The position numbers and the translations under genes were made by a program. Positions 16,227 to 25,972 of a stretch of DNA of 57,881 nucleotides are shown piece after piece (within the stretch, counting starts at the first letter, position 1; every line of letters starts with the position of its first letter). The notes beneath the pieces are model-generated. The model searched no databases, was not told the origin of the DNA, and worked only from the letters and a program-made list of their open reading frames with translations. Source of the DNA: Clostridiales bacterium. GTDB lineage: Bacteria > Acidobacteriota > Aminicenantia > Aminicenantales > UBA8522. The stretch spans positions 1 to 57,881 of the forward strand of contig JARYMI010000005.1 of assembly GCA_029907205.1 (NCBI GenBank), in the 5' to 3' direction.

Positions 16227-18311
16227 CTAAATGCGTGGGGGGTACCTGAGTTCCTGGAACAAGATCCGAAACTCAGTCCCTTGCTCCCGGCTGAGCTCGA
16301 TCGTGCCGTCGAGCTGGAAGGCAAGAAGCGTAACAATCTGCATGCCCAGGGTCTTAGTCTTGTAAATGTCCAGGTCTTCCGGAAGCCCAACCCCGTTGTC
16401 CCGGACTGAAAGAAGAAGCCTTTTCTCGTCCTGCCGTCTTAGCTCGAGATAGATTTCGCCTTTTCTTCCTTCAGGAAAAGCATGCTTCAAAGAGTTGGAG
16501 ATCAGTTCATTCATGATCAAGCCGCAAGGGATGGCCGTGTTGATGTCCAGGAAGATGCCTTCGATGTCCTGTTTCAGCTCGATACGGCCCGGGTCGACCT
16601 GGTAAGATTGAAAGAGATGAACGGATAGCTTGCGGATGTACTCGCCGAAATCGATACGGGAGAGGTCTTTAGACTGGTAGAGCTTTTCGTGGACAAGAGC
16701 CATGGAGCGGATCCGGTTCTGACCTTCTCTGAGGGCCTTCAGGAGTTGAGGGTCAGAGCTGTTGTAGGCCTGGAGGTTGAGAAGGCTGGAGATCACTTGG
16801 AGGTTATTCTTGACACGGTGGTGAATTTCCTTGAGGAGAACCTCTTTCTCCTGGAGGGAAGCCCGGATCCTCTGCTCGGCAAGCTTGCGCTCGGTGATGT
16901 CGCGGACAACCCCTCGAAAGCCTGTTGGCTGGCCCTGAGCATCTCGGACGAGCGAGACAGAAAACTCGGCGTGATGTTTCAACCCGTCTCCGGTGACAAC
17001 TTCCAGCTCAACCAAATTGACAGGCTCGCCCGTTTTGAAGACCTGGTTAAAGATAGAATAAATCCTCCGAGCGCTTTCCTCGTCCATGTACTGCCGGTTG
17101 TTCATCCCGAGGACTTTCTCCATGGGATAGCCAAGCATCCGGCAGAGAGAGTCGTTGCAGAAGGTAAAATTGCCTGCCAGGTCAACCTCGTAATAACCCT
17201 CCTGAATGTTCTCGATGATCGCTCTGTATTTTTCCGTGCTCTCTTGAAGAGCGGCTTCCTTCTGCCGGCTGTCGATGACATAAGCGATGTAGCGAGAAAG
17301 GGATTGGAGGACAGCCACTTCGTCCTCGGAAAAGGCGTCCGTCTTTGTGTCCTGAAGGTCGAGCACGCCGACCAACCTGTCGTGAATTATCAGAGGAACG
17401 ACGAGCTCGGCCTTTGTCCGGCTGAGATGGAAACGAAGGTATCCGGGCTCTTTGGCCACGTCGTTGGCCACGATCGTCTGTCTCAGAAGAGCGGCTTTGC
17501 CGATGAGTCCTTCGCCCAGTTTCTGCCTGTGACCTCTCGGAAGCGGCAGACCTGTTTTGTTCCACCCTAAAAGATAGACAATTTCGTCGGTGTTTTTGTC
17601 ATAGAGGTTGAGTGAAATTTTATAGTGCCCGAAAGCTTTGCCGATGCTTTCTGCTGCTGCCGTCAGGACAGATTCGACATCCGCATCCACCTGAATTTCG
17701 CCTTGAATGCGGTGAATCAATTCAAGCTGGGCTGTCCTCTTATGAATAATCTCAGCCGATCGCTTGTGCTCCAGAGCATTGAGGAAGATTTCTCCGGCCA
17801 GCTTGAGGAGGTAAGGGAGAGAAGACGGCCATGTTTTTTCCTCCCGGACAGTATCCAAACCGAGAAACCCCGTCACAACCTTTGCCTTTTCCACGGGGAC
17901 AGCCAGAAAGGACTTGATGTTGTGGGACCTGACGAACTCCTTTTTGGCCCGCGCTCCGGCCGGAAGTTCAGCGCCGCGAGAGATGGCTACAGCTTCAAAG
18001 CGGCTCAGCTTGTCCGCCCACCAGGGGAAGGATTCCACCGGCAAGCGCCGCCAGTTGTGAATCCAGGAGTGGGTTCCTCTCTTGCACCAAGCGTAGGTCG
18101 ACCCCAGGTCGTTGTCTTTGTTCTTTAAGTAGATATAACACCTGTCAGCGCCCACGAACTTCCCGATTTCAGAAAGGCCCAGGTTTATGCCAGCATCAAT
18201 TTTGTCGGTGGGGAGGTTGATGAACCGCGTGGAAATCCTGGCGATCAATGTTTCGAAAGTGAAGCCTTCAGGCTTCTGGATTGGCTTTAAAACGTTCCGC
18301 CTCACTGCCAA
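16227..18311 (-). CDS. GAF-GAF-PAS sensor histidine kinase (HisKA_2 type)
   Basis: A 694-residue soluble sensor kinase. Residues ~15-180 and ~205-360 each look like GAF domains (for example FVGADRCYIYLKN and ELVVPLIIHDRLVGVLDL). A PAS domain with its C-terminal motif (~370-485, YRAIIENIQEGYYEVDL) follows. The phospho-acceptor helix of the HisKA_2/HWE-like type, EIHHRVKNNLQVISSLLNLQ, begins near residue 493. The ATPase domain has an N-box NELISNSLKHAF and a G-box RDNGVGLPE. There is no membrane segment, so it probably senses a cytoplasmic signal or ligand. The start is TTG (18311) behind GGGAG; a GTG two codons later is possible. No response regulator lies beside it, so it is an orphan. Confidence 0.85.
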   Translation of the reverse strand: MAVRRNVLKPIQKPEGFTFETLIARISTRFINLPTDKIDAGINLGLSEIGKFVGADRCYIYLKNKDNDLGSTYAWCKRGTHSWIHNWRRLPVESFPWWADKLSRFEAVAISRGAELPAGARAKKEFVRSHNIKSFLAVPVEKAKVVTGFLGLDTVREEKTWPSSLPYLLKLAGEIFLNALEHKRSAEIIHKRTAQLELIHRIQGEIQVDADVESVLTAAAESIGKAFGHYKISLNLYDKNTDEIVYLLGWNKTGLPLPRGHRQKLGEGLIGKAALLRQTIVANDVAKEPGYLRFHLSRTKAELVVPLIIHDRLVGVLDLQDTKTDAFSEDEVAVLQSLSRYIAYVIDSRQKEAALQESTEKYRAIIENIQEGYYEVDLAGNFTFCNDSLCRMLGYPMEKVLGMNNRQYMDEESARRIYSIFNQVFKTGEPVNLVELEVVTGDGLKHHAEFSVSLVRDAQGQPTGFRGVVRDITERKLAEQRIRASLQEKEVLLKEIHHRVKNNLQVISSLLNLQAYNSSDPQLLKALREGQNRIRSMALVHEKLYQSKDLSRIDFGEYIRKLSVHLFQSYQVDPGRIELKQDIEGIFLDINTAIPCGLIMNELISNSLKHAFPEGRKGEIYLELRRQDEKRLLLSVRDNGVGLPEDLDIYKTKTLGMQIVTLLAFQLDGTIELSREQGTEFRILFQELRYPPRI

Positions 18312-18416
18312 CAGGAATTCTCCCTTAACCTTGACTCATCAATGTTTTTATATAAGAAGGGCTGAGGCTCTTCAATCACCGTTGAGGATGATTGTGAGGG
18401 GGATTTTCTTAACCTC

Positions 18417-18440
18417 TCCCCACCTCGGCAAAGGTGAGGG
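18417..18440 (-). terminator. Weak hairpin after hrpA
   Basis: A stem of CACCT (421-425) with AGGTG (432-436), extended by three further G:C or G:T pairs past one mismatch, lies 12-35 bases downstream of the hrpA stop. There is no clear U-tract after it, so it is at best a weak terminator. Confidence 0.25.
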
Positions 18441-18451
18441 AATCCTGCACC

Positions 18452-21400
18452 TTAAGTTAGGAATTCGATTTCCTTGAGCTTAACGGCAAGGCGTTTTGGG
18501 GATACGGGCACCGAGGTTTTAAGCTCTGGCGCGAAAAGAGAGACTTTGAATTCCTCGACCATCCAGCGGTACTCCTCGGCGGCTTTCTTTTTTTCGAGCG
18601 ATCCGCCTTCGGAGATTTTCTTGAGCAGACGGTCGGAAGCCTCGACAAACGGCCTTGCCTGCTCAGCCTTGCGGCGGTCTTTATCCAGGTCGATCCTGGC
18701 GCGCTCCGCCCTGATCTCGAGTGCTTTGAGAAAACGCGGCAGATGGACGAGGCGGTCGAGGCTGTACATCTTCAGAAAATTCGGCGGCGTCAGGGCTTCG
18801 AGGCTTTTTTTCATTTCTTCGGCCAGCGCGGACAAGGCCGAGCCGGCGCGTTGGCTCGCCGCGATCGCGCCGATTGCCTCTCGGGTTTTCCTGTGCTGAT
18901 CGAGGATGGCGAAAGTCGTCTCACGGAGGAGATGGCTCTTCTCGAAGAGGTGGCGAAGCACCGTCTCGGAGTAGGTTTCGAGCTCCTGCGGGCTGCGGAG
19001 GTCTTTCTGGAAAACTTCCTTCCTGATATTTTCAATCATTCCCTTTTCGACGGCTCCTTTGCCGCCGAAAAACAGAGCTGCTTTTTCGTGTTCCTCAAAC
19101 AGGTTGAGGTACCGGCGCAAGAACTCCAAATCCTTGGCGAACTTTGCTTCTAAAAGCGCTGCGACCCCCCTGACGTGACAGGCCAGAGCGTCATCCTTTG
19201 TCCTGAAGAGCCTGACGTTGACGCCTTTTTCTGTTGCTTCAAGAGCTGGATAAGCGAGCATGAACGGCCCGGCCGGGATGCTCTCCGGAAGGGGCTCGAA
19301 ATCAGCCGCGGTCACGCCCTCTTTTTCCCACGCGGTGCGGGCTTTTTGCCATTCGGGCGAATTCTCGGGCGTAAACGAAGTTGAACTTTCCCGCCGCAAC
19401 AGGTCCAGGTTCCGGCTGGCCGCCACTTCGCGGCCCTGCTCGTCAACCACCGCCAGCCGAATCTTCAAGTGAGCAGGAACCTCAGCCCTGGCCCATTCGG
19501 CTGCGGGAATGTCCACCTGGAACCTCTTCCTGACGAACGTGCTCAGTGTTTCAAAAAGGGAAAGGTCAGTTCGTTTCATCTCCCGGACGATGATGTCAAC
19601 CGTGTCGGAAACGGGCATGAGTTGCTTCCGGAAATTTTTGGGAAGCCCTCTGACGAGCGCGGCAATTTTTTCCCGGAAATATCCGGGCACAGCCCAGTCT
19701 AAATCTTCGGCCGGTATAGTGGAGAGACAGGAATATGGAATGCGAAGGGTCGCCCCGTCGACAGCGTCGCCGGGCGCGAACCTGTACGATACCTGGAAGC
19801 GGTGCTCGCTGACGGCCAGCTCTTCCGGATAGCCGGCGAGCTCCTCCTCGCCGGGAATATGAAGGAGAAGGTCCTTTTCGTCGAGTCTCAAGAAAGCATC
19901 GCTTTTTGTTTGTTTGAGCCGGCTTTCGAGCCCGCGGATGTCGAAAATCCCGGATAAACGCTCAGAGTAAAATTCGGCGATGGCCTGTTCATCCACCATG
20001 ATGTCCCGGCGCCTCAGCTTATCTTCCATCTTGAGGATTTTCTCTTGAAGAGCCAGGTTGTGCCGGAGGAAGGGGGGCGGATCCTTGACTTGGCCTTCGA
20101 CCAGAGCTTGGCTGACAAAAATTTTGTGGGCTTCCTCCGCGTTTTTTGGGCCGTAAGCCACGTCGCGGCCTGAGACAATCTCGAGGCCGTGGAGAGTTAC
20201 CCGTTCTTTGGCCCGGACCTCGCCGCGATCTTTATCCCAGCGGGGCTCGGAATAAAAATAGCGGCATTGGTCGCCGGCCAGTTCTTCCAGCCAGTCGGGG
20301 TCGATTTTCGCGGCCGTGCGGGTGTACAACCTTGATGTTCGGACCATCTCAGCCGCGACGATCCAAGGTCGGGATTTATTGAACAGAGTCGAACCGGGGA
20401 AGATCATGACTTCCCGGCCTTTAGCAGCCTGGTAGATGTTTTTCTCCTTGTGGACGGCGATGTTAGAAAGGAAACCGCTCAGGATGGCCCGGTGGATTCC
20501 GGCGTAAAGCGCCGGAGACATCTCGGTCTTTAGGGTGCGGCCAAGAGGAATCTTTTGCTCCTTTAGGATGGAAATAATCTGGTCATGGACAAAAGCCCAC
20601 TCCCGCATCCGGGCAAAAGACAGAAAATGGTCAAGGCAGAATTTTTTCCGCCGGGTTTGAGAACTTAGGTTCTCTTCAGCGCTGTGATAGGTGTCCCAGA
20701 TGTTGAGGAAGACAAGGAAGTCAGAGTCAGGATGAAAGAAGGCAGCCTGAGCCTGGTCGGCCAGCCCGGCCTTTTCCGGAGGCCTTTCCCGCGGGTCGCG
20801 GATGCTAAGGGCTGAAGCGATGACAGCCACTTCCCGGAGGCAGCCTTCCTCAACCGCCTCAAGGAGCATCCGGGAGATTCGCGGGTCGAGGGGCATGGTG
20901 GCCATCCGGCGGCCGAGGTCGGTCAGTTCGTACTCACGGCCCCGTCCGGTAATGGCTCCGAGTTCAAGGAGCGTCTCGTAGCCGTCCTTGATGGCTTTAG
21001 GCAGAGGTCGATCCACGAAAGGAAATTCTTGTGGATGGCCAAGGTCGAGATAAATCATCCGCAGGATGACTTCGGCCAGGTTGGAGCGAAGGATCTCGGG
21101 CGGGGTGAAGGCCGGCCGGGCTTCGTAATCCTCTTCCGAGTAGAGCCGGATGCAGAGGCCCTCTTTGACGCGACCGCAACGGCCTTTCCGCTGATCAGCG
21201 CTGGCTTTTGAAATCTGACTGATGGGCAAGCTGTTGATGCGGCTTCCGGGCTGATACTGCGAGATGCGAGCAAGACCCGTATCGATAACATATGTGATAC
21301 CCGGGATGGTGAGGGACGTTTCGGCAACGTTAGTGGCCACGACGATTTTCGGCCCTCTCACGGAATAGACACGGCCCTGCTGGGAGGCCGGGAGCCGGGC

Positions 21401-22426
21401 ATAGAGGGGGAGGATGGTCGAGGCAGCGGAGTCTTTTCCTTCGAGCCGTTCGCACGTCTCCAGGATGTCCTGCTCGGTCGGCATGAAGATGAGGATGTCG
21501 CCGTGCGCATAGCTGGATCTGAGACGGGCGACAGCCTCGACGGCCAAGTCGATGTAATCGGTTTCATCGAGGTCCTTGGAGAAAGACTCAGCAGGCATGT
21601 ACTCGACGTCGACCGGATACATGCGGCCGCTCACCTGGATAACCGGTGCATCGCCGAAGGCCTGGGAGAATTTTTCTGTGTCCAGCGTGGCTGAGGTGAT
21701 GATGACTTTGAGCTCCGGCCTTGACGCTAAGAGCGTCTTAACGATGCCTAATAAAAAATCGATGTTGAGGCTCCGCTCGTGGGCTTCGTCGATGATAAGA
21801 GTGTCGTACTCGTAGAGGCGGCGGTCTGATTGGGTCTCAGCCAGGAGCATGCCGTCGGTCAGGATCTTGATGTAAGCCTGGCGCGGGGTCTTGTCGTCAA
21901 AGCGGATTTTGTACCCGACTGAGCGGCCAAGAGGTTCGCCGAGCTCTTCGGCGATTCGATGAGCGATGGTGACAGCGGCGATCCGGCGCGGCTGGGTGCA
22001 GGCGATCCTGCCGGCGACCCCGCGGCCGGCCTCAAGACACATCTTGGGGAGCTGGGTGCTCTTGCCGCAGCCTGTCTCGCCGGAGATGATGACGACCGGG
22101 TGGCACTTGATGGCGCGGATGATCTCTCGAGCTTTCGCTGTTATGGGCAGAGCCGGCGGGTAGTGGACGACGGGCTTTCGCCTGAGGCGCTCTTCTCTCT
22201 CCCTTACAGACTGCTCGAGTCTGCTCTCGAGCGCGCTGAGCTCGTCTGACAGCCATCTTGGAAGCTGAGGCCTGGGGCGGCGGACTTCAGCTCGGTTTCT
22301 TAGGAGAATGCGGCGTAGCTTCTGGCTTGCCCGCTCGCGGTCCTTGAGCATGGCCAGGGGCACGAGGCTACGTATTCTGGCCAGATGCGCGGCGGCCGGA
22401 TTTCCTTCAAAATAAACTTTATCCAT
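18452..22426 (-). CDS. hrpA: ATP-dependent RNA helicase HrpA
   Basis: A 1324-residue DEAH-box RNA helicase, close to the usual ~1300 residues of HrpA. Motif I is GETGCGKSTQLPK (near 113), motif II DEAHERS (near 215) and motif III SATLD. Motif V/VI-type stretches are TNVAETSLTIPG and QRKGRCGR. The HA2/winged-helix and OB-fold regions follow, and the long C-terminal part is the DUF3418 region specific to HrpA. HrpA acts in the cytoplasm on mRNA and has been linked to rescue of stalled or collided ribosomes. No frameshift is seen. It is divergent from the surface-glycan genes, with a shared 141-base gap. Confidence 0.95.
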   Translation of the reverse strand: MDKVYFEGNPAAAHLARIRSLVPLAMLKDRERASQKLRRILLRNRAEVRRPRPQLPRWLSDELSALESRLEQSVREREERLRRKPVVHYPPALPITAKAREIIRAIKCHPVVIISGETGCGKSTQLPKMCLEAGRGVAGRIACTQPRRIAAVTIAHRIAEELGEPLGRSVGYKIRFDDKTPRQAYIKILTDGMLLAETQSDRRLYEYDTLIIDEAHERSLNIDFLLGIVKTLLASRPELKVIITSATLDTEKFSQAFGDAPVIQVSGRMYPVDVEYMPAESFSKDLDETDYIDLAVEAVARLRSSYAHGDILIFMPTEQDILETCERLEGKDSAASTILPLYARLPASQQGRVYSVRGPKIVVATNVAETSLTIPGITYVIDTGLARISQYQPGSRINSLPISQISKASADQRKGRCGRVKEGLCIRLYSEEDYEARPAFTPPEILRSNLAEVILRMIYLDLGHPQEFPFVDRPLPKAIKDGYETLLELGAITGRGREYELTDLGRRMATMPLDPRISRMLLEAVEEGCLREVAVIASALSIRDPRERPPEKAGLADQAQAAFFHPDSDFLVFLNIWDTYHSAEENLSSQTRRKKFCLDHFLSFARMREWAFVHDQIISILKEQKIPLGRTLKTEMSPALYAGIHRAILSGFLSNIAVHKEKNIYQAAKGREVMIFPGSTLFNKSRPWIVAAEMVRTSRLYTRTAAKIDPDWLEELAGDQCRYFYSEPRWDKDRGEVRAKERVTLHGLEIVSGRDVAYGPKNAEEAHKIFVSQALVEGQVKDPPPFLRHNLALQEKILKMEDKLRRRDIMVDEQAIAEFYSERLSGIFDIRGLESRLKQTKSDAFLRLDEKDLLLHIPGEEELAGYPEELAVSEHRFQVSYRFAPGDAVDGATLRIPYSCLSTIPAEDLDWAVPGYFREKIAALVRGLPKNFRKQLMPVSDTVDIIVREMKRTDLSLFETLSTFVRKRFQVDIPAAEWARAEVPAHLKIRLAVVDEQGREVAASRNLDLLRRESSTSFTPENSPEWQKARTAWEKEGVTAADFEPLPESIPAGPFMLAYPALEATEKGVNVRLFRTKDDALACHVRGVAALLEAKFAKDLEFLRRYLNLFEEHEKAALFFGGKGAVEKGMIENIRKEVFQKDLRSPQELETYSETVLRHLFEKSHLLRETTFAILDQHRKTREAIGAIAASQRAGSALSALAEEMKKSLEALTPPNFLKMYSLDRLVHLPRFLKALEIRAERARIDLDKDRRKAEQARPFVEASDRLLKKISEGGSLEKKKAAEEYRWMVEEFKVSLFAPELKTSVPVSPKRLAVKLKEIEFLT

Positions 22427-22567
22427 GACCCTCGTCCCGCTATTATACCACCCACTCCTTTTTCTTGTTATGGAAAGAACGTGTGCCGCGGCGCAACACG
22501 CCTCGTCAAAATTGACACCTGAAGCGGCAGAAAGATATAATTCTGAGCCGCGAGCTAAGGCCGTTAA

Positions 22568-23047
22568 ATGACATCGATTTCAAGGAAGATAGTCTGGGCC
22601 CTTGGCATTCTCCTGTTTGTTGGCTTTCTCATTGCCGGAGTATATTTCTTCAGGAAGGAATCCTACCAGCTCAACAAGAATGTCCGCCTGGTCTGGATGC
22701 GCGTCTTGACCTACAGAGAGCTTTCCCTCCATCGAGGCTGTGCGTACCGGATTCAGTTTAACAAAGGAGAATACCAGGTGTCTGTCCTCCATCATGGTCC
22801 GGAGGAAAAATGGCAGGATTATCTGACTTTCCCCTATGTCGATGATATCGAGGTGGCGACGCCGGGGTTTACCGTCGTCTTCGACCGCGGCAACCTTGTC
22901 TCCTATTATATCGGGGAGAAAACAGAGAAGCTCAGGCCCTCTCTCATCCTGTATTTTTTTCACCATAAAAATCCCGCCTGTCGCCGCGGGATCCAGTTTA
23001 TGCAAACCGGAAGATGGAAAGCGCTGTGGGGAAACGGTGCAGGATGA
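22568..23047 (+). CDS. Membrane-anchored pseudopilin-like (GspH/FimT-like) protein
   Basis: A 159-residue protein with one N-terminal transmembrane segment (KIVWALGILLFVGFLIAGVYFF). The periplasmic part follows a GspH/FimT-like pattern: RGCAYRIQFNKGEYQVSV, then TPGFTVVFDRG, and a final GIQFMQTGRWKAL strand. A canonical prepilin cleavage site (G-FTLIE) is absent, so it is either a degenerate minor pilin or a protein that copies the fold. No type II secretion or pilus gene lies nearby. Its stop overlaps the next gene's start (ATGA), so it is cotranslated with a membrane glycosyltransferase, which is unusual company. Family assignment is tentative. Confidence 0.5.
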   Translation: MTSISRKIVWALGILLFVGFLIAGVYFFRKESYQLNKNVRLVWMRVLTYRELSLHRGCAYRIQFNKGEYQVSVLHHGPEEKWQDYLTFPYVDDIEVATPGFTVVFDRGNLVSYYIGEKTEKLRPSLILYFFHHKNPACRRGIQFMQTGRWKALWGNGAG

Positions 23048-24438
23048 GAAAAAGGCGCGGCCCCCGATTTCTCAAGGACAAAATTTGGCCCTTCATCTGC
23101 CGGCGTTGGCCTCTTCTCGTTTTTCTGGCAGCCTCTCTCATCCTGAGGATTTTTATTTTTCCGGGCATCGTCCCCCGGGCTCACATCGATTCCATCACCT
23201 ATCTTGTTTTTTCGGACCTGAACCCTGCCCGGACACCGGGGTATCCTGTTTTCATTGAAATCATTCAGTTTTCTAATGACCTTTTTTCGATCACGCCGCT
23301 TTATCTCCATGCGATCATCTTTGTCCAGATGTTTTTCCTCGGAATGATCAACTGCTATTTAATTTATGCCCTCTCGAAAATTCTCGCGCGGAGTGAAGCG
23401 TTCGCCGTGTTCATGGGATTGATCTATAACCTTGATTATTTCGTCGTCGGGTTCGAGTTTCTCATCCTGACCGAAACGCTCAGCCTGACTCTCTTGGGGT
23501 TGACGCTTCTTTTCTACCAGAAGATATTTATGGGAAAAAAATCGGCTCCGTACCTGGCTGGGTTTTTTTCCGTCTGTTTGGTGCTGACGCGGCCGAGCTT
23601 CGCTGCCCTCTTTGTCTGTCTTGCGGGAATAAGCGGGCTCGTTCATCTCCGCCCGAAAGACAGGAGGAGCCAACTCAAAAGATTAGCCGGGCCCCTGGCG
23701 ATTTTCCTTTTTATCAACTCCGCGGGCATCCTTTCCTGGTCATTGCGGAATAAAGTCAAGCATGACTATTTCGGCCCCTCCACGCTCTTGCCTTTCCAGC
23801 TGGGCTATTTCACGCAGTATTTTTACTGGAAGTACAAAATAGGGAGCGACGCCGAGCTGGATCCGTATGCAGCCATCCTCATAGAGGAAAAAGGCCAGCC
23901 TTTTCGGACGGCCTGGCGCTTTATCGAGGACTTGAAAATGTCGGATGCCGAGATCGCGCGGATTCTCTTCCGGCTCAACCTCAGGCTGATCATGGAAAAC
24001 CCCATGGATTACCTGCGGTTGCTGCCGCGGGCTGCTTCCGATTATTACGGTTTCTCTTGGTACTGGACAGAGCTTTACAGCGGGAAGGTTTTCGGCCGCA
24101 CCAAATTCTTGATAAAGCCATGGCTTTTCTTTTTTCGCGTCTACAACTGGGTTTATCACCATCTTTTGGCTCTCCTCACTTTTGTCCTGATTGCCCCCGC
24201 TCTTTTCATCCTGGCCAGCCGAAAAAAGGAGAGTGTTTTCCATCTTGCCTGTCTCCTCGAGGGGGCGATTCATTATAATTTTCTCATCTCGATCTTTTTC
24301 ACTCCGGGCGGGGTAAACAACCTCAGGTACCGGCTTCCGGTCGAGCCTTATATCGTTCTCGTTTTCTTTGCCGCCCTTTTTCTGCTCGGACGCGCCCTGT
24401 GGGGGCGGATTCCTAAGCTACGAGCGGGCCTGAAATAA
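23044..24438 (+). CDS. Polytopic membrane glycosyltransferase-like protein
   Basis: A 464-residue integral membrane protein with about ten hydrophobic segments. The start at 23044 is chosen because it forms an ATGA overlap with the preceding stop. The first periplasmic loop contains HIDSITYLVFSDLNPARTPGYPVF, a pattern like the acidic first loop and TPGYP motif of GT39-type lipid-carrier glycosyltransferases. A Y-rich C-terminal region (NNLRYRLPVEPYIVLVFFAAL) matches the end of such proteins. The likely role is transfer of a sugar to a glycolipid or protein outside the membrane. It precedes a UDP-galactopyranose-mutase-like flavoprotein and AsnB, so it may help build a surface glycan. The acceptor is unknown. 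Confidence 0.65.
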   Translation: MRKRRGPRFLKDKIWPFICRRWPLLVFLAASLILRIFIFPGIVPRAHIDSITYLVFSDLNPARTPGYPVFIEIIQFSNDLFSITPLYLHAIIFVQMFFLGMINCYLIYALSKILARSEAFAVFMGLIYNLDYFVVGFEFLILTETLSLTLLGLTLLFYQKIFMGKKSAPYLAGFFSVCLVLTRPSFAALFVCLAGISGLVHLRPKDRRSQLKRLAGPLAIFLFINSAGILSWSLRNKVKHDYFGPSTLLPFQLGYFTQYFYWKYKIGSDAELDPYAAILIEEKGQPFRTAWRFIEDLKMSDAEIARILFRLNLRLIMENPMDYLRLLPRAASDYYGFSWYWTELYSGKVFGRTKFLIKPWLFFFRVYNWVYHHLLALLTFVLIAPALFILASRKKESVFHLACLLEGAIHYNFLISIFFTPGGVNNLRYRLPVEPYIVLVFFAALFLLGRALWGRIPKLRAGLK

Positions 24439-24534
24439 GAGTATTTTGGGGACAGTCCCTCAGGGGCACCGCACCGACTCTTGAAGACGAGGGCTGGAAT
24501 TTTTTTATCTTTCAGAATATCATAGGTAACCTTT

Positions 24535-25971
24535 ATGACAAAACCCGGGTATCGTTTTTTGATCATCGGCGCTGGCGTCAGCGGTTTGACGACCGCCCAC
24601 GCGCTCAGCCGGGAATTTCCGGGAGAAGTCCTGGTCCTGGAAAAGGAGCCCGAAGTCGGCGGCCTATTAAGGACGATCCAGAGAAACAGCGCGCGATACG
24701 ACCTTGGCTCCCACAGGATTCATAAAGCGCCTTCCGAGCCGGCTTTCCGGCTCATCCAGGAAGTCTGTCAGGATAGACTCGTCAAAAACGAGCGCGGGGG
24801 CAAGCTTCGGCTTAGAAAATCCTATATTGATTACCCCATCACGTCCTTCCAGATGTTCAGGGGATTGGGTCTTCTCGAATCAGGGCTCTGCGCTGTGTCT
24901 CTTCTCCGGCACCGGCTGATCGCCAGCTTAAAAGATAAGTCCGGCCTCACGGAAAACGATAATTACGAGAGTTATCTTATGCGCCGGGCCGGGAAAAGAG
25001 CCTACCGCCTGTTTTACGAGCCGTATGCAAGGAAGGTCTGGGGAGGGGAGCCGTCGCAGATTTCGACGACCGCCGTAAAAAAGCGGATCTCCATGCTCAG
25101 CCCCACCCTTTTTCTTAAAGACATGGTCGGCCATTATACCGGCCGGTCGAAAAACAGCTTTTATTATTACCTCAAAGGCGGGATCAGCGGGCTGGTGGAG
25201 TCGCTGGCCCGACGAGTTCGGGAAAATGGCGGCGAAATCGTGACCGACGTGGGTGATTTTTTTCTCAGCATTGAGCCCGGAGCAAAGGTGTGCCGGTTCA
25301 GGGCGGATTGTCCGCAAACGGTGAGGTTCGACACGTTGATCACGACCATTCCCCTCGATGAGTCGTTGATGAAGCTCGCTCCCCCTGCGCATATTCTCCG
25401 GCAGATCAAAGACATCAAATGGCGGGGGTTGAGGCTCGTTTTTCTCCATGTCCAGGGCGAGCCCTTGCTCGAGGGCGAATCATTTTATTTTCCGGAACTG
25501 AAATACATTTTCGGCCGCGTTTCTGTCCCCAAGCGGTTTGACCCGGCCATGCAGCCAGCGGCGGGCGAGACAGCCATCACCTGCGAAGTCCCTTGCTCTG
25601 AAGCTGACAATCTCTGGACGGCTTCAGACAGGGAGATGTTTGACGTGTGCCTGGCGAGCCTCCGCCGTGCAGGGCTCGTCACAGGACGGCAAAAGGCCCT
25701 GACGGAAAAGAACTTTATCATCAACCTTCCCAAAATCTACCCCGTTTACCGGGTCGGCTGGGAGGCGCTTGTCAAGGGCCTTCTCTTGGATTCGGCCCGC
25801 CGTTTTCCTTTCGTTTATTTCAGCGGGAAACCCGGTTTGTTCCTTCATAACAATATCGACCAGAGCATGGAGATTGGGCTTATGTTGGCCGAGGACATCC
25901 TTCGTGGAAAAGCGCCTCAGGAATGGTTAGGCAGGCTGGATTCCTTCCATAACATGAAGCTGCGGGATTAA
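24535..25971 (+). CDS. FAD-dependent oxidoreductase, UDP-galactopyranose mutase/amine-oxidase-like
   Basis: A 478-residue flavoprotein. The dinucleotide-binding motif is IIGAGVSGLTTAHALS, followed by EKEPEVGGLLRT and YDLGSHRIH, the pattern shared by protoporphyrinogen oxidases, phytoene desaturases and UDP-galactopyranose-mutase-like proteins. YEPYARKVWG and YPIT favour the last group, which acts on nucleotide sugars in surface-polysaccharide loci. The C-terminal FLHNNIDQSMEIGLMLAEDIL completes the FAD site. It lies 96 bases after the glycosyltransferase and one base before asnB, so the last two are cotranscribed. Substrate not established. Confidence 0.75.
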   Translation: MTKPGYRFLIIGAGVSGLTTAHALSREFPGEVLVLEKEPEVGGLLRTIQRNSARYDLGSHRIHKAPSEPAFRLIQEVCQDRLVKNERGGKLRLRKSYIDYPITSFQMFRGLGLLESGLCAVSLLRHRLIASLKDKSGLTENDNYESYLMRRAGKRAYRLFYEPYARKVWGGEPSQISTTAVKKRISMLSPTLFLKDMVGHYTGRSKNSFYYYLKGGISGLVESLARRVRENGGEIVTDVGDFFLSIEPGAKVCRFRADCPQTVRFDTLITTIPLDESLMKLAPPAHILRQIKDIKWRGLRLVFLHVQGEPLLEGESFYFPELKYIFGRVSVPKRFDPAMQPAAGETAITCEVPCSEADNLWTASDREMFDVCLASLRRAGLVTGRQKALTEKNFIINLPKIYPVYRVGWEALVKGLLLDSARRFPFVYFSGKPGLFLHNNIDQSMEIGLMLAEDILRGKAPQEWLGRLDSFHNMKLRD

Positions 25972-25972
25972 C

